Shown: positions 41,688 to 53,860, counted from the stretch's first letter. The stretch: DNA of 64,000 bases from Derxia gummosa DSM 723 (GCF_000482785.1 NZ_AXWS01000007.1:248001-312000), one strand, 5' to 3'. The notes: generated by a model from the letters alone, not told the origin. Translations and numbers: made by a program.

Positions 41688-42752
41688 TCACAGCACCTGC
41701 TGGGCCAGCTTGCCCGAGGCGTAGGCGGCGGCCATGTCCACCAGCGTCACGGCCTTGATCTTCGCGCCCTGGCCTTCGCAGCCGAACTCGCGGTAGCGCT
41801 GGGCGCACAGCTTCTTGGCGGCTTCGCGCGCGGGCTTGAGGTATTCGCGCGGATCGAACTTGCCCGGCTGCTCGGCGAAGAAGCGGCGGATCGCGCCGGT
41901 CATCGCGAGGCGGATGTCGGTGTCGATGTTGATCTTGCGGACACCGTGCTTGATGGCTTCCTGGAGTTCTTCCACGGGCACGCCGTAGGTTTCCTTCATG
42001 TCGCCACCGAACTGGCGCACTTCGGCCAGCAGTTCCTGCGGCACGCTCGACGAGCCGTGCATGACCAGGTGGGTGTTGGGGATGCGCGCGTGGATTTCCT
42101 TCACGCGGCTGATCGCGAGGATGTCGCCGGTGGGCTTGCGCGTGAACTTGTAGGCGCCGTGGCTGGTGCCGATGGCGATCGCGAGCGCGTCGAGGCCGGT
42201 GGCCTTGACGAACTGGGCGGCTTCCTCGGGGTCGGTCAGCAGCGAGGCGTGGTCGAGCACGCCTTCGGCGCCGATGCCGTCTTCCTCGCCGGCCTGACCG
42301 GTCTCGAGCGAGCCGAGGCAGCCGAGTTCGCCTTCGACCGTCACGCCGACCTTGTGCGCCAGCTCAACGACCTTCTTGGTCGTCTCGACGTTGTAGTCGA
42401 ACGAGGCAGGCGTCTTGCCGTCTTCATGGAGCGAGCCGTCCATCATCACCGAGCTGAAGCCCAGGTTGATCGCGCCCTGGCAGATCGCCGGCGACTGGCC
42501 GTGATCCTGGTGCATGACGATGGGGATTTCCGGATAGGCCTCGACGGCGGCCTGGATCAGATGCTTGAGGAAGTGCTCGCCGGCGTACTTACGGGCGCCT
42601 GCCGACGCCTGCATGATCACGGGCGCGCCGGTTTCCTTCGCCGCTTCCATGATCGCCGTGACCTGTTCGAGGTTGTTGACGTTGAAGGCGGGGATCCCGT
42701 AGCCGTTTTCGGCCGCGTGATCGAGGAGCTGACGCATGGATACGAGGGGCAT
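41688..42752 (-). CDS. fba: Class II fructose-bisphosphate aldolase
   Basis: 354 aa, class II type common to Calvin-cycle and glycolytic operons of betaproteobacteria. Blocks: [29 protein letters not shown], metal-ligand [60 protein letters not shown] and [17 protein letters not shown]. It catalyses fructose-1,6-bisphosphate cleavage and formation. pgk precedes it directly; the pyk gene often found between them is absent. Confidence 0.97.
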   Translation of the reverse strand: MPLVSMRQLLDHAAENGYGIPAFNVNNLEQVTAIMEAAKETGAPVIMQASAGARKYAGEHFLKHLIQAAVEAYPEIPIVMHQDHGQSPAICQGAINLGFSSVMMDGSLHEDGKTPASFDYNVETTKKVVELAHKVGVTVEGELGCLGSLETGQAGEEDGIGAEGVLDHASLLTDPEEAAQFVKATGLDALAIAIGTSHGAYKFTRKPTGDILAISRVKEIHARIPNTHLVMHGSSSVPQELLAEVRQFGGDMKETYGVPVEELQEAIKHGVRKINIDTDIRLAMTGAIRRFFAEQPGKFDPREYLKPAREAAKKLCAQRYREFGCEGQGAKIKAVTLVDMAAAYASGKLAQQVL

Positions 42753-42958
42753 GACAAACCTCCAAGGGCACTATTGAGAAAAGCGGGGGCACGCGCGCCC
42801 TCTCCGGCACGCGAGGCAAGTTCTGGATTTGGAATTGGGGAACCCGCATCGAACCCCGCGACGCCACCCCTTGCGGGTGGCGCTGGCTCGCGGGCTGGAC
42901 TGGCGACCGGCCGGATGCGCGGATGGCATGCAGGTTCCGGTCGTCATCGGACGCGCGA

Positions 42959-44140
<1,182 letters not shown>

Positions 44141-44227
44141 GTGTGACTCATGAAGGGTTTGGAAGACGGTCGGCGCCCCCGGATGGCGCGCAATGGACCG
44201 CAGGAAAGCAGTCCGGAAGATATAGGG

Positions 44228-44233
44228 ATTATA
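44228..44233 (-). promoter_or_regulatory. Candidate -10 box of pgk
   Basis: Perfect TATAAT on the minus strand (44233-44228) in the context GCTATAATCCC, 87 bp before the pgk ATG, within the divergent gap to the rhombosortase gene. The -35 region is GC-rich and not convincing. Confidence 0.45.
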
Positions 44234-44317
44234 GCGGCGGGCTATCGGACGGCCGCTGACGTAATGCCGCTCTATCATTGCCCGCCGACCGCCCGGCGGC
44301 GCCGTTTTTACGCTTCC

Positions 44318-44986
44318 ATGCACCCCCATCCCGACACGACCGCCTCGGCTCTGAGGCGCGCAAGCGCCGCCTGCCTGTTCATCGCCGCCTGCGTCTGCGC
44401 GATGGCCCAGAGCGCCGGTCCGGGCCTGCGCTATACCCGCTCGGAGGTGCTGCATGGCGCATGGTGGGAACTGCTCACCGCCAGTTGGGTGCATCTCGGC
44501 TGGCTGCATCTGCTGCTGAATCTGGCCGGGCTCGGCGTGGTGCTGATGATGTTCGCGCGCGTGGTGCGGCCCTGGCGCCAGCTGAGCGTGCTGGCCGCCT
44601 GCGGCTTCCTCGGCTGCGCCCTGCTGCTCGCGGGCGCGCCGCGCGTGGGCTGGTATCTGGGGCTGTCCGGTGCGCTGCACGGACTGTTCGCGGCCAACTC
44701 GGTGATCTTGCTGCGCCTGCCCGATCCGGCCCGGTGGCGGCAGGTGGCCTCGGTGCGATCGCGCTTCGAGCACTGGCTGCACGGGCCGGGCTTCGGCTGG
44801 GTGCTGCTGGCCGGACTGGCCATCAAGATCACGACCGACATGCTGCTGCGCATCCAGGGGCCGGGCTGGATCGGCGGGCCGGTCGAGCCGACCGGCCATC
44901 TCACCGGCGCGCTGGCCGGGCTGGGCGTGGGCTGGCTCGCGCGGCCGCGCAAGACGCGGCGCGCGCGCTATCCAGCCACGGGCTGA
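44318..44986 (+). CDS. Rhombosortase (GlyGly-CTERM processing rhomboid protease)
   Basis: 222 aa from ATG 44318, with about six transmembrane helices. Rhombosortase features: [26 protein letters not shown] with the HxxLNL helix, catalytic Ser117 in LGLSGALHG, and catalytic His194 in [11 protein letters not shown]. It belongs to the rhomboid subfamily that cleaves GlyGly-CTERM tails in the inner membrane. The convergent S8 peptidase 9 bp downstream carries just such a tail, so enzyme and substrate are neighbours. An upstream ATG at 44264 is possible. Confidence 0.9.
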   Translation: MHPHPDTTASALRRASAACLFIAACVCAMAQSAGPGLRYTRSEVLHGAWWELLTASWVHLGWLHLLLNLAGLGVVLMMFARVVRPWRQLSVLAACGFLGCALLLAGAPRVGWYLGLSGALHGLFAANSVILLRLPDPARWRQVASVRSRFEHWLHGPGFGWVLLAGLAIKITTDMLLRIQGPGWIGGPVEPTGHLTGALAGLGVGWLARPRKTRRARYPATG

Positions 44987-44995
44987 CGCCGCCGA

Positions 44996-46981
44996 TCAGG
45001 CCTGGCGCCGCCCGCCCGTCAGACGGTTGCGCGCAAGGCCGGCGCGCGCCAGCAGCAGCAGCACGAGACCGGCCAGGCCGGTCGCGCCACCACCACCGCC
45101 CGACGACGAACCGCCGCCCGTACTGGCCGTGGTCGTGAGCGACACCGCGCCGCTCGCCGCGATGCCGTCGCTGGCCGTGGCCGTCACCTTGAAGGCCACG
45201 GTCGAGCCCTCGGCTGGCGCAGTGAAGCTCACGCTGCTGCCGGTGGACGAACTGAGCGAGACCGCCGTGCCTGAGGTCTGCTCCCAGCGATAGGTGTAGC
45301 TGCGGCTGGTATCGGCGCTGGTGCTGGCCCCCGCGTTGAGCGTGACGCGTCCGCCCGCCGCCGTGCCCGACGAGGTCGCGCTCACGGTCGGGATCAGCGC
45401 CTGCAGCCGGGTCACCGCCGCGCCCGCGTCGAGCAGACCGGCGCCGCATCGGCCATCGGTGGCCGTGGCGCAGAAGGTGCCGCTCGGGAAGCCGCGCGCG
45501 CTCGCGGTGAGCAGGCTCTTCACGCCGTCGGGCGTGAGCGTGGGCATCAGCGAGTACAGCAGCGCCGCAGCGCCGCTCACATGGGCCGCCGCCATGCTGG
45601 TGCCGGCCTCGGCCCGATAGCTGTCGGCCACCGCGTCCAGGGTGCCGCTGTTGCTGGTCGAGTTGATGAGCGCCGCGTCGCCCAGCGTGGCCGACACGCA
45701 GGCCGAGCCGCTGTAGCTGCGACAGCCCGCATCGCTCGCGCCGCCCGGAGCGCTGATGGTCGCGCCGCTGCCGTACTTCGAGTACAGCGCCAGATCGCCC
45801 TCGTAGCTGTGCGCGACCACGGCGATCGTGCCCGCGCAGCTCGCCGGCACGTCGATGCTGGTGTTGCTCGACGCGAGATTGCCGGCCGCCACCACCACCA
45901 CAGCACCGTTGGCGCGGGCGGTGTCGATCGCGTTCTGCTCGGTCGTGCTGCAACCGCTGGTCGACTCGTAGCCGAGGCTCAGGTTGATGACCTTGGCCGG
46001 ATTGGCGTTGGTCGTCACGCCGCTCACCGTGCCGCCCGAGGCCCAGACGATGCCGTCAGCGATGTCCGAAATCCAGCCGCCGCCCCGGCCCAGCACGCGC
46101 GCCGCGAGCAGCTTGGCCTTGAAGGCCACGCCGAGCGTGCCGGTGCCGTTGTTGACCGCCGCCACCGTACCGCCCACATGCGTGCCGTGCCACGACGACG
46201 ATTGCACCGAGCAGCCGCGCAGGCCGCCGACGGCATTGCTCATGGCGCTGGTCACGTAGTCGCCCATGTCGGTCGGGTTGGCATCGGGGCCGTCACCGTC
46301 GCCGGCCGACAGGAAGCTGCCCGTGTAGGCCGTGCCCGCCGAGGTGCAGTCGTGGTCGTAGGAAATGAAGTCATAGCCCGAGGACGCGGCCGCGCCGCCG
46401 ATCATGCTGGCCGACAGATCGGCGTGATCGACGAATCCGGTATCGACGATCGCCACCGTCACGCCCTCGCCCTGGGTGCTGGCCCAGGCGCCCACGGCGT
46501 TCATGCCGCCGGTCTGGCTGCCCGAGGGCGCGAGCAGATTCCATTGCGTGGTGGACGGCACCGCGTCGAGCGCCGCCGCGCGCGCCACCGTCTGCGGATA
46601 CCGGCGCTCATCGGGCTCGGCGTAGAGCACGTTGCTGTCGCTCGAGACGATCTGCCGCGCGAGCGCGCGGGCGTCGGTCTCGCTCATCACCTTGGGCAGC
46701 GACAGCACATGCGCGAGGTTGGCGCTCGGGCGCACGTACACGAGCGTCTCGCCGGCCACGGTGCGCAGCTTGCCCAGGCGCGTCGCCGCGATGCCAGCGC
46801 GCTGGGTGGTAGCGGTCTCGTCCTTGTAGCGGACGATGAAGCGCGTGACCGGTTGATCGCCATAGCCCTGGGCGCGGGCCCAGAAACGCAGCTGCTCGGC
46901 GCCAACCGAGGGGGTCTGCGCCATCGACGGCAGGACGGCCACGGCACCGAGCGCGAGGACGGGAAGGAAACGGGACTTCAT
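44996..46981 (-). CDS. Secreted S8 (subtilisin-like) peptidase with GlyGly-CTERM tail
   Basis: 661 aa. Signal peptide (LPVLALGAVAVLPSMAQ); I9-type propeptide at about 45-128 ending NVLYAEPDERR; catalytic domain with Asp180 (VAIVDTGF), His265 (WHGTHVGG) and Ser462 (GTSMAAAHV); a beta-sandwich of PKD/Ig type at about 535-620; then a glycine/serine-rich STGGGSSSGGGGG stretch, one hydrophobic helix and an Arg-rich end. The last part is a GlyGly-CTERM sorting tail. The protein should be exported, cut by the adjacent rhombosortase and released or re-anchored. The upstream lipoprotein resembles its propeptide. Confidence 0.94.
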   Translation of the reverse strand: MKSRFLPVLALGAVAVLPSMAQTPSVGAEQLRFWARAQGYGDQPVTRFIVRYKDETATTQRAGIAATRLGKLRTVAGETLVYVRPSANLAHVLSLPKVMSETDARALARQIVSSDSNVLYAEPDERRYPQTVARAAALDAVPSTTQWNLLAPSGSQTGGMNAVGAWASTQGEGVTVAIVDTGFVDHADLSASMIGGAAASSGYDFISYDHDCTSAGTAYTGSFLSAGDGDGPDANPTDMGDYVTSAMSNAVGGLRGCSVQSSSWHGTHVGGTVAAVNNGTGTLGVAFKAKLLAARVLGRGGGWISDIADGIVWASGGTVSGVTTNANPAKVINLSLGYESTSGCSTTEQNAIDTARANGAVVVVAAGNLASSNTSIDVPASCAGTIAVVAHSYEGDLALYSKYGSGATISAPGGASDAGCRSYSGSACVSATLGDAALINSTSNSGTLDAVADSYRAEAGTSMAAAHVSGAAALLYSLMPTLTPDGVKSLLTASARGFPSGTFCATATDGRCGAGLLDAGAAVTRLQALIPTVSATSSGTAAGGRVTLNAGASTSADTSRSYTYRWEQTSGTAVSLSSSTGSSVSFTAPAEGSTVAFKVTATASDGIAASGAVSLTTTASTGGGSSSGGGGGATGLAGLVLLLLARAGLARNRLTGGRRQA

Positions 46982-47031
46982 CGGCAACTCCGGAAGAAGA
47001 AGGCGGGCGCGACGCCGTTCGGCACGCGCCG

Positions 47032-47511
47032 TCATTGGGGCCGCTGGACTCCGGCACCCCCGCCGGCAGCCGGGCGGGCACGGGCGTCGGGTTCGGCGTA
47101 ATCGATCTCGGGCTGGCGCGCGAGGCAGGCGAGCGCGGTGTCGGCATCGCCTTGGGTCGCGGTCAGCATCACCACCTCGGCGCCACCCGACATCGGGCGG
47201 ATCGGGGCGAGCCGCGCGTCGCAGGCCGTGCCTAGCCGCATCAGCTGCTGCGGCGTCGGTTCGGCCCGGGCATCACGCATCCGAAGGATGATGCGCCGGG
47301 ATTGCTGGGGGTTTTCGGTTGCAAGCGCGGCAATGCCGGGGCTTGCGCCGTCGGTGGTGGTGGCCTCGCCGTTGCCAGCCGGGGAGATCGGTCCGGTGGC
47401 GCTCACGTAGCAGGGCTGCCGGACCGGCTCGCGGGCGCAGGCGGCCAGTGACAGGCACAGCCACAGGACCAGCGGCAGAACGTCACGCGACGGCTTGGCG
47501 AACGGAATCAT
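47032..47511 (-). CDS. Lipoprotein resembling an S8 (I9) propeptide
   Basis: 159 aa. Signal peptide with lipobox LAAC, Cys25. After a Gly/Thr/Ala linker, residues 70-145 read like an inhibitor-I9 propeptide: RRIILRMRDARAEPT, AEVVMLTATQGDADTALACLARQPEIDYAEPDARA. The closing DYAEPDARA parallels LYAEPDERR at the end of the S8 propeptide encoded next. The gene is 50 bp upstream of the S8 gene on the same strand and probably in its operon. Two extra Cys (CDARL and ALACLA) may form a disulfide. The role as lipid-anchored chaperone or inhibitor of the protease is inferred. Confidence 0.78.
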   Translation of the reverse strand: MIPFAKPSRDVLPLVLWLCLSLAACAREPVRQPCYVSATGPISPAGNGEATTTDGASPGIAALATENPQQSRRIILRMRDARAEPTPQQLMRLGTACDARLAPIRPMSGGAEVVMLTATQGDADTALACLARQPEIDYAEPDARARPAAGGGAGVQRPQ

Positions 47512-47604
47512 CCGCCGACGCTAGCCCAGCCGGATCGTCGGCGGGCGCGGTAACACCCGCATGCCGGACGGGCAGCCCCCACCACATGACGGCCGGCAGG
47601 AGCG

Positions 47605-47637
47605 AAAAAAGCCGGCCGCGCCCAAGGCGCGGCCGGC
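47605..47637 (-). terminator. Rho-independent terminator of gap
   Basis: Perfect 12-bp arms at 47611-47622 and 47626-47637 with loop CAA; the minus strand then runs into TTTTTTC. It ends the gap transcript and insulates it from the protease operon. Confidence 0.88.
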
Positions 47638-47709
47638 TCTTCATGCCGCCCTTGCCCGGGGCGACGCGGGCCGGACCGACACGCGATCGGCCCGGAACGC
47701 AAGGCCGGA

Positions 47710-48720
<1,011 letters not shown>

Positions 48721-48847
48721 GGTTCAGGTCCCTTTCAGGGGAAGTTGGATGGATGGCACTGCGTAATCGTTATGCGTTTTTCGGCCCCTCGCCGGCCCGT
48801 CGCGGCCGGGGTCGAACGCCCGTGCCGCCGGCCGCCCTCCGCGAGAC

Positions 48848-50878
48848 TCAGGCGATCGCGGCCTTTACGGTGTTGGCCACGTTCTCGGGCGTGAAACCGA
48901 AGTGCTTGAACAGCACGCCCGCCGGCGCCGATTCGCCGAAAGTGTCGATGCCCACCACGGCCTCGACACGGTATTTCCACCAGAAATCGGTCACGCCGGC
49001 TTCCACCGCCACGCGCGGCAGGCCGCTGCCCAGCACCGCCGCCTTGTAGTCGGCGGGCTGGCGGTCGAACACCGAGGTGGACGGGATCGAGACCACGCGG
49101 GTCGGGACGCCCTGCTCCGCCAGCAGCTTCTGCGCGTCGAGCGCGAGGCCGACTTCCGAGCCGGTCGCGAGGATGACAGCCTTGGCGCCCGGCGCGTCGC
49201 TCAGCACATAGCCGCCGCGACGGATTCCCTCGATCGCGCCTGCCGGCTTGCTCAGGAAGGGCAGGTTCTGACGCGAGAACAACAACGTGCTCGGCCGGTT
49301 GACCTGCTCGACGGCCACGGCCCAGGCCACGGCCGACTCGGTCGTGTCGGCCGGACGCCAGACATCAAGACCCGGAATCAGGCGCAGCGACGACACATGC
49401 TCGATCGACTGGTGGGTCGGGCCGTCCTCGCCGAGGCCGATGGAATCGTGCGTGAACACGAAGATGCTGCGCTGCTTCATCAGCGCGGCCATGCGGATAG
49501 CGTTGCGCGAGTAGTCGCTGAACGTGAGGAAGGTGGCGCCGAAGGGCAGATAGCCACCGTGCAGCGCGATGCCGTTCATGACGGCGCTCATGCCGAATTC
49601 GCGCACGCCGTAGTTGATGTGCTGACCCGGCTGGCCCACGCGCACCGGCTTGCTCGTGCTCCAGTTGGTGAGGTTGCTGCCGGTCAGGTCGGCCGAGCCG
49701 CCGAGGAATTCGGGCAGCACCTTGGCATAGGCCTCGATCGCGTTCTGCGAAGCCTTGCGGGTGGCGATGGTTTCCTTCTTGTCCTCGCAGGCGGCGAGGT
49801 AGGCGGCGACGGTCTCGCTCCAGTTGGCCGGCAGGCCCTTGGCGATGCGGCGCTTGAATTCGGCCGCCTCGGTGGGGAACTGCGCCTCGTACTGCGCGAA
49901 CAGCGCGTTCCAGTCGGCTTCCTGCGCGCCGCCGCGGGCGCGGGCGTCGAAGCCGGCATACACCTCGGCCGGGATCTCGAACGGCGCGTGGGCCCAGCCG
50001 AGCGCCTCGCGCGTCAGCTTGATTTCCTCGGCGCCGAGCGCCTCGCCGTGGGCCTTGGCGGTGCCGGCGCGGTTGGGTGAGCCCTTGCCGATGACGGTCT
50101 TGCAGCAGATGAGCGTCGGGCGGTCGCTGGTCTTGGCGGCCTCGATCGCGGCGCTCACCGCCTCGACGCTGTGGCCGTCCACGCCGCCGATCACGTTCCA
50201 GCCGTAGGACTCGAAGCGCTTCGGGATGTCTTCGGTGAACCAGCCCTCGACCTTGCCGTCGATGGAGATGTTGTTGTCGTCGTAGAGCGCGACGAGCTTG
50301 TTCAGGCGCAGCGTGCCGGCCAGCGAACAGGCCTCGTGGCTCACGCCTTCCATCAGGCAGCCGTCGCCGAGAAAGACATAGGTGCGGTGATCGACGATGG
50401 GCAGGCCCGGCTTGTTGAACTCGCTGGCGAGCAGCCATTCGGCCAGCGCCATGCCGACGCCGTTGGCGATGCCCTGGCCGAGCGGGCCGGTGGTGGTCTC
50501 GACGCCCGGGGTGATGCCCACCTCGGGGTGGCCGGCGGTGCGCGAATGCAGCTTGCGGAAGTTGCGGATCTCCTCCATCGGGAGGTCGTAGCCCGCGAAG
50601 TGCAGCAGCGAGTAGTGGAGCATTGAGCCGTGGCCGTTGCTCACGATGAAGCGGTCGCGGTTGGCCCAGGCCGGATTGGCCGGGTTGTGGCGGTAGTGGC
50701 GCGTCCACAGCGCGACGCCGATGTCCGCCATGCCCATCGGCATGCCCGGATGGCCCGACTTGGCCGCCTCGACGGCGTCGAAGGACAGCACCCGGATGGC
50801 ATTCGCCAGCAGCGTGTCGCCGGGCGAGTTGGGGGTCGAAGCGGAAACGGCGGTGCTGGAAGTGGCGTTAACGGTCAT
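48848..50878 (-). CDS. tkt: Transketolase
   Basis: 676 aa. Thiamine-diphosphate motif [39 protein letters not shown]-terminal [17 protein letters not shown]; the central pyrimidine domain with [29 protein letters not shown]. It moves two-carbon units in the pentose phosphate pathway and in ribulose-based C1 or CO2 assimilation. Rubisco and other pathway markers are not in the window. It heads the tkt-gap pair. Confidence 0.98.
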   Translation of the reverse strand: MTVNATSSTAVSASTPNSPGDTLLANAIRVLSFDAVEAAKSGHPGMPMGMADIGVALWTRHYRHNPANPAWANRDRFIVSNGHGSMLHYSLLHFAGYDLPMEEIRNFRKLHSRTAGHPEVGITPGVETTTGPLGQGIANGVGMALAEWLLASEFNKPGLPIVDHRTYVFLGDGCLMEGVSHEACSLAGTLRLNKLVALYDDNNISIDGKVEGWFTEDIPKRFESYGWNVIGGVDGHSVEAVSAAIEAAKTSDRPTLICCKTVIGKGSPNRAGTAKAHGEALGAEEIKLTREALGWAHAPFEIPAEVYAGFDARARGGAQEADWNALFAQYEAQFPTEAAEFKRRIAKGLPANWSETVAAYLAACEDKKETIATRKASQNAIEAYAKVLPEFLGGSADLTGSNLTNWSTSKPVRVGQPGQHINYGVREFGMSAVMNGIALHGGYLPFGATFLTFSDYSRNAIRMAALMKQRSIFVFTHDSIGLGEDGPTHQSIEHVSSLRLIPGLDVWRPADTTESAVAWAVAVEQVNRPSTLLFSRQNLPFLSKPAGAIEGIRRGGYVLSDAPGAKAVILATGSEVGLALDAQKLLAEQGVPTRVVSIPSTSVFDRQPADYKAAVLGSGLPRVAVEAGVTDFWWKYRVEAVVGIDTFGESAPAGVLFKHFGFTPENVANTVKAAIA

Positions 50879-51190
50879 GAGGACAGTCTTGGAGACAGGC
50901 TGGAAGGGAAACAGCGTTTACGGCCGCATTCCCCTGCTGCTGAGGCGCCCATGGCGCCGGTGACGGAGAGTCGCCCGGCGAAGGCCGGGAGTTTGCGTCG
51001 GTTTGCCCGGCCGAGGCTTGCGTGAGAACAGAAGCCACCACGGGGGAGATCCGGTGGCTCGCAAGAGGCTTCTGCAAGGAAAACGACGCTGAAACTCCCT
51101 GTCTTGCGGGCTGGAAACGGGCAAAAGTCTAGCAGAGCGCCCTTGACGACCCTGCCCTGAAACGTCGTGCGGTGCAGCAGAGCCGGTCGC
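50879..51190. other. Intergenic region upstream of tkt
   Basis: 312 bp without a supported gene between tkt and the prodomain-like lipoprotein. It should hold the tkt promoter and the end of the M35 operon. Short inverted repeats such as GCCCGGCGAAGGCCGGG (about 50972-50988) occur, but no clear terminator with a T-run or promoter pair was recognised. Confidence 0.4.
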
Positions 51191-51679
51191 TCAGCGCCAG
51201 TCGAAATCCACCGCCGCGCAGGGCAGCGGCGTGGCGACGAAATCGGCGCGCGTGCGCGGCCAAGGCAGATCGCCCTGACCCCAGTCAAGCAGGTTCAGCC
51301 TCGGGACGGCGCGGTAGCGGCCCGGTTGGTCGAGCGCGTACACCAGCGAGAGGTCGGCGCGCGCGCTTCGGCTTTCGCCTGGCGCAAGTCGCAGATAGTC
51401 GGCGGGCGCCGGATCGCCGCGCTTGACCATCGGCCCGCGCCAGTCGAGCGCGCGCCCGTCGCGCTCCACGTCCAGCCAGCGGCCGAACCACGGCTGGCGC
51501 TCGAACGGCGTATTCCAGCGCAGCAACCACAGGTCGCGGTCGCCGTGGTTGGTGAGCGTCACCACCGCCATCGGCGGCTCGACCGCGAACCCGCAGCCGA
51601 TCGGCAAGGCGCCGGACGGGACGGCATGCGAGCAGGCGGTCATGAGAAGGCCCAGGACGAGGGTGGCGACGGTCTTCAT
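51191..51679 (-). CDS. Lipoprotein homologous to the M35 peptidase prodomain
   Basis: 162 aa. Signal peptide with lipobox LMTAC, Cys16. Residues 36-125 align with residues 48-132 of the M35 peptidase encoded just upstream: VTLTNHGDRDLWLLRW against VTVTNNGAAPVRLLKW, RDGRALDWRGPMVKRGDPAPADY against RDGQSVPYLGALYKRAAPTADDY, LAPGES against LAPGEK. No HExxH or catalytic part exists. It starts 25 bp after the M35 stop on the same strand. A lipid-anchored prodomain copy acting as inhibitor, chaperone or tether is the obvious idea and is unproven. Confidence 0.82.
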   Translation of the reverse strand: MKTVATLVLGLLMTACSHAVPSGALPIGCGFAVEPPMAVVTLTNHGDRDLWLLRWNTPFERQPWFGRWLDVERDGRALDWRGPMVKRGDPAPADYLRLAPGESRSARADLSLVYALDQPGRYRAVPRLNLLDWGQGDLPWPRTRADFVATPLPCAAVDFDWR

Positions 51680-51704
51680 GCGGACTCCGGCAGACCGGCG
51701 CCGA

Positions 51705-52790
51705 TCACGGCAGCGCCGGCGTGTTCTCGGCGAAATATTCGTGGCTGTCCGCGTTCATGCGCGCGCGGGTCGGATTGCTGATGGCCAGCGACTGGGCGGC
51801 ATCCTGCCCATAGGCATAGTCATCGGTGCCGGCCACGACCGTGAAGTGCGACAGCTCGTGGATGAGCGTACCCGCGCGCGAATCGGTACCCGTGTTGGGC
51901 GCGGCCCAGAACGCGCCGCACAGGTAGATGCGATAGGGCGAGGACGGGTACACGTAGGCGTACACGTTCTGCTCGGTACAGGTGCAGTCGAACTGGAGCC
52001 GCTTGGTCGTCAGCGCGGTGATCTCGTTGGCGTAATGCTCCTTGAGCTGGTCGCGGCCGGCGGACGAATAACTGCCCCACCAGGTCGTGTAGCGCGTGGT
52101 GGCCCCGGTCATCTTCGACAGATAGGACTGGGCGTTGCTGGCCATCGAGTAGGCCGACTTCACCGCCGTGATCAGCGCGCCCTGGCGCGAGCTGCTGCAT
52201 TGCAGATAGGTGATGCCGCCACCGGCCACGCAGGCTGCCATCGGCGCCTCGGCCTGGGGCGTGGCGCTCGCCTCCATCCAGACATCGAGCGCGCCCGACG
52301 AGATCGAGCCGAACGACGGCGACACCGTCTTGCTCGTGCTGCCGGCCGGCGCGGCAGGCGCCACCAACTGGGCCGACACCGCCTTGTAGCTGATCGCGTA
52401 ATGCCCGCCCTGCGACAGGTCGAACAGCGCCGACAGCTCGACCGCCGCCGACACCTTTTCGCCCGGCGCCAGCGTCACGTAGTCGTCGGCGGTGGGCGCG
52501 GCGCGCTTGTAGAGCGCGCCCAGATAGGGCACGGACTGGCCGTCGCGCTTGACGACGAACATCGAGCCCTCGGCCTTCGCGCCCGGCAGCGCCCACTTCA
52601 GCAGTCGCACCGGCGCGGCGCCGTTGTTGGTGACGGTGACCGTGACCGGCACATCCTGCGTGCCCTTGAACATCTGGCCCGGGGTCGACAGCTGGACATC
52701 GAGGCCGGCGGTGCCGGCGCTGGCCTGGCTCGCTGCCAGACCGAAGGCAAGCGCGAACGCCGCGCCGAGGTGATCGATCTTCTTGTTCAT
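51705..52790 (-). CDS. M35 (deuterolysin / peptidyl-Lys type) metallopeptidase
   Basis: 361 aa. Signal peptide (FALAFGLAASQASAG); beta-rich prodomain at about 28-145; mature domain with zinc motif HELSH (311-315) and the aspzincin GTDDYAYG (321-328, Asp324 as third ligand), ending in NADSHEYFAEN, as in fungal peptidyl-Lys metallopeptidases. Cysteines in VAGGGITYLQC and QFDCTC suggest disulfides. It should be secreted. AAGGAG precedes the ATG. The following lipoprotein copies its prodomain. No GlyGly-CTERM tail. Confidence 0.93.
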   Translation of the reverse strand: MNKKIDHLGAAFALAFGLAASQASAGTAGLDVQLSTPGQMFKGTQDVPVTVTVTNNGAAPVRLLKWALPGAKAEGSMFVVKRDGQSVPYLGALYKRAAPTADDYVTLAPGEKVSAAVELSALFDLSQGGHYAISYKAVSAQLVAPAAPAGSTSKTVSPSFGSISSGALDVWMEASATPQAEAPMAACVAGGGITYLQCSSSRQGALITAVKSAYSMASNAQSYLSKMTGATTRYTTWWGSYSSAGRDQLKEHYANEITALTTKRLQFDCTCTEQNVYAYVYPSSPYRIYLCGAFWAAPNTGTDSRAGTLIHELSHFTVVAGTDDYAYGQDAAQSLAISNPTRARMNADSHEYFAENTPALP

Positions 52791-52995
52791 GGGGGCTTCT
52801 CCTTGGGGTTCGGTGGGAAATTGCGGCGGGCCGTCATCGGTTGCGGAGATCGGTCCGCCGATTTCTGAACGTAACAATGATCACTTGTGCGCCGATATCC
52901 GCGAGGCCCGGTGGACGGAAGGCGCCACCGCGATGCGTGCATCGGCCCCGCCGAAACGGCTGTGCAAGAATTTGCCGCCCCTTTCGGAAGTCCCC

Positions 52996-53754
52996 ATGAA
53001 CGCTGTCGCCCCCGCCAACCTGCCCCGCTTCTTCGTCGATGCCACGCTGATCGAGAACACCACCATCGCGCTGCCGCCCGAGGTGGTCCGTCACATCCAG
53101 GTGCGTCGGCTGGGGCCGAGCGCGCGGGTGTGCCTCTTCAACGGCCATGGCGGCGAATTCCACGCGGTGCTGCGCGACGTGGGCCGCGACACCGTCATCG
53201 CCCACGTGCGCGAGCACGTGGTGCGCGAGGCCGAACTGCCCTACGCCATCACGCTCGCGCAGGCGCTGTGCCCGGGCGACAAGATCGACTGGATCATCGA
53301 GAAGGCGGTCGAGCTGGGCGTGGCCAACTTCGTGCCGGTGCAGGCCGAGCGCGGAATCATCAAGCTCGTGGGCGACCGTGCCGAGCGCCGTCACGGCCAC
53401 TGGCTCGGCGTGATCCGCGCCGCCTGCGAGCAATGCACGCGCAACACCCTGCCCGGCCTGCAACCCATTCGCGGCGTGCGCGACTTCATCGCTTCGCATC
53501 ACGCGCATTTCAAGCTCATCGCCTCGCCGCGCGCACGCCGGCCGCTCAACGAGGCGCTGCTGAGCCACGGCGCGCCGCTCGAAGGCCAGACGGTCACGCT
53601 GCTGATCGGACCGGAAGGCGGCTTCACCGATGCGGAAGAGGCTTTCGCGCTGCAGAACGGCTTCCATCCGATCTCGCTCGGCCCGCGCGTGCTGCGCACC
53701 GAAACCGCCGGCCTCGCCGCCATCGCGACGATCCAGGCGGTCTGGGGGCAGTAA
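52996..53754 (+). CDS. rsmE: 16S rRNA (uracil1498-N3)-methyltransferase
   Basis: 252 aa SPOUT methyltransferase. PUA-like N-terminus (PRFFVDATLIENTTIALPPEVVRHIQVRRLGPSARVCLFNG), then LAQALCPGDKIDWIIEKAVELGVANFVPVQAERG and the knotted SAM site LLIGPEGGFTDAEEAFALQNGFHPISLGPRVLRTETA. It methylates U1498 of 16S rRNA. GGAAG precedes the ATG. Convergent with the patatin gene. Confidence 0.97.
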   Translation: MNAVAPANLPRFFVDATLIENTTIALPPEVVRHIQVRRLGPSARVCLFNGHGGEFHAVLRDVGRDTVIAHVREHVVREAELPYAITLAQALCPGDKIDWIIEKAVELGVANFVPVQAERGIIKLVGDRAERRHGHWLGVIRAACEQCTRNTLPGLQPIRGVRDFIASHHAHFKLIASPRARRPLNEALLSHGAPLEGQTVTLLIGPEGGFTDAEEAFALQNGFHPISLGPRVLRTETAGLAAIATIQAVWGQ

Positions 53755-53791
53755 GGCGGCGGGCAGCGCTCGACCCCGGCCAGGTCGAGAG

Positions 53792-53825
53792 CCGTGGCGC
53801 TGGCGCGACCGGGCCGGCGCCACGG
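53792..53825. other. Inverted repeat between convergent rsmE and patatin genes
   Basis: Perfect arms CCGTGGCGC and GCGCCACGG with a 16-nt GC-rich loop. It lies where a bidirectional terminator would be expected, but no T-run is present on either side. Confidence 0.35.
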
Positions 53826-53860
53826 CGCGCAAGCCGCCGCACGCCGGCCCCGTTCCCCGC

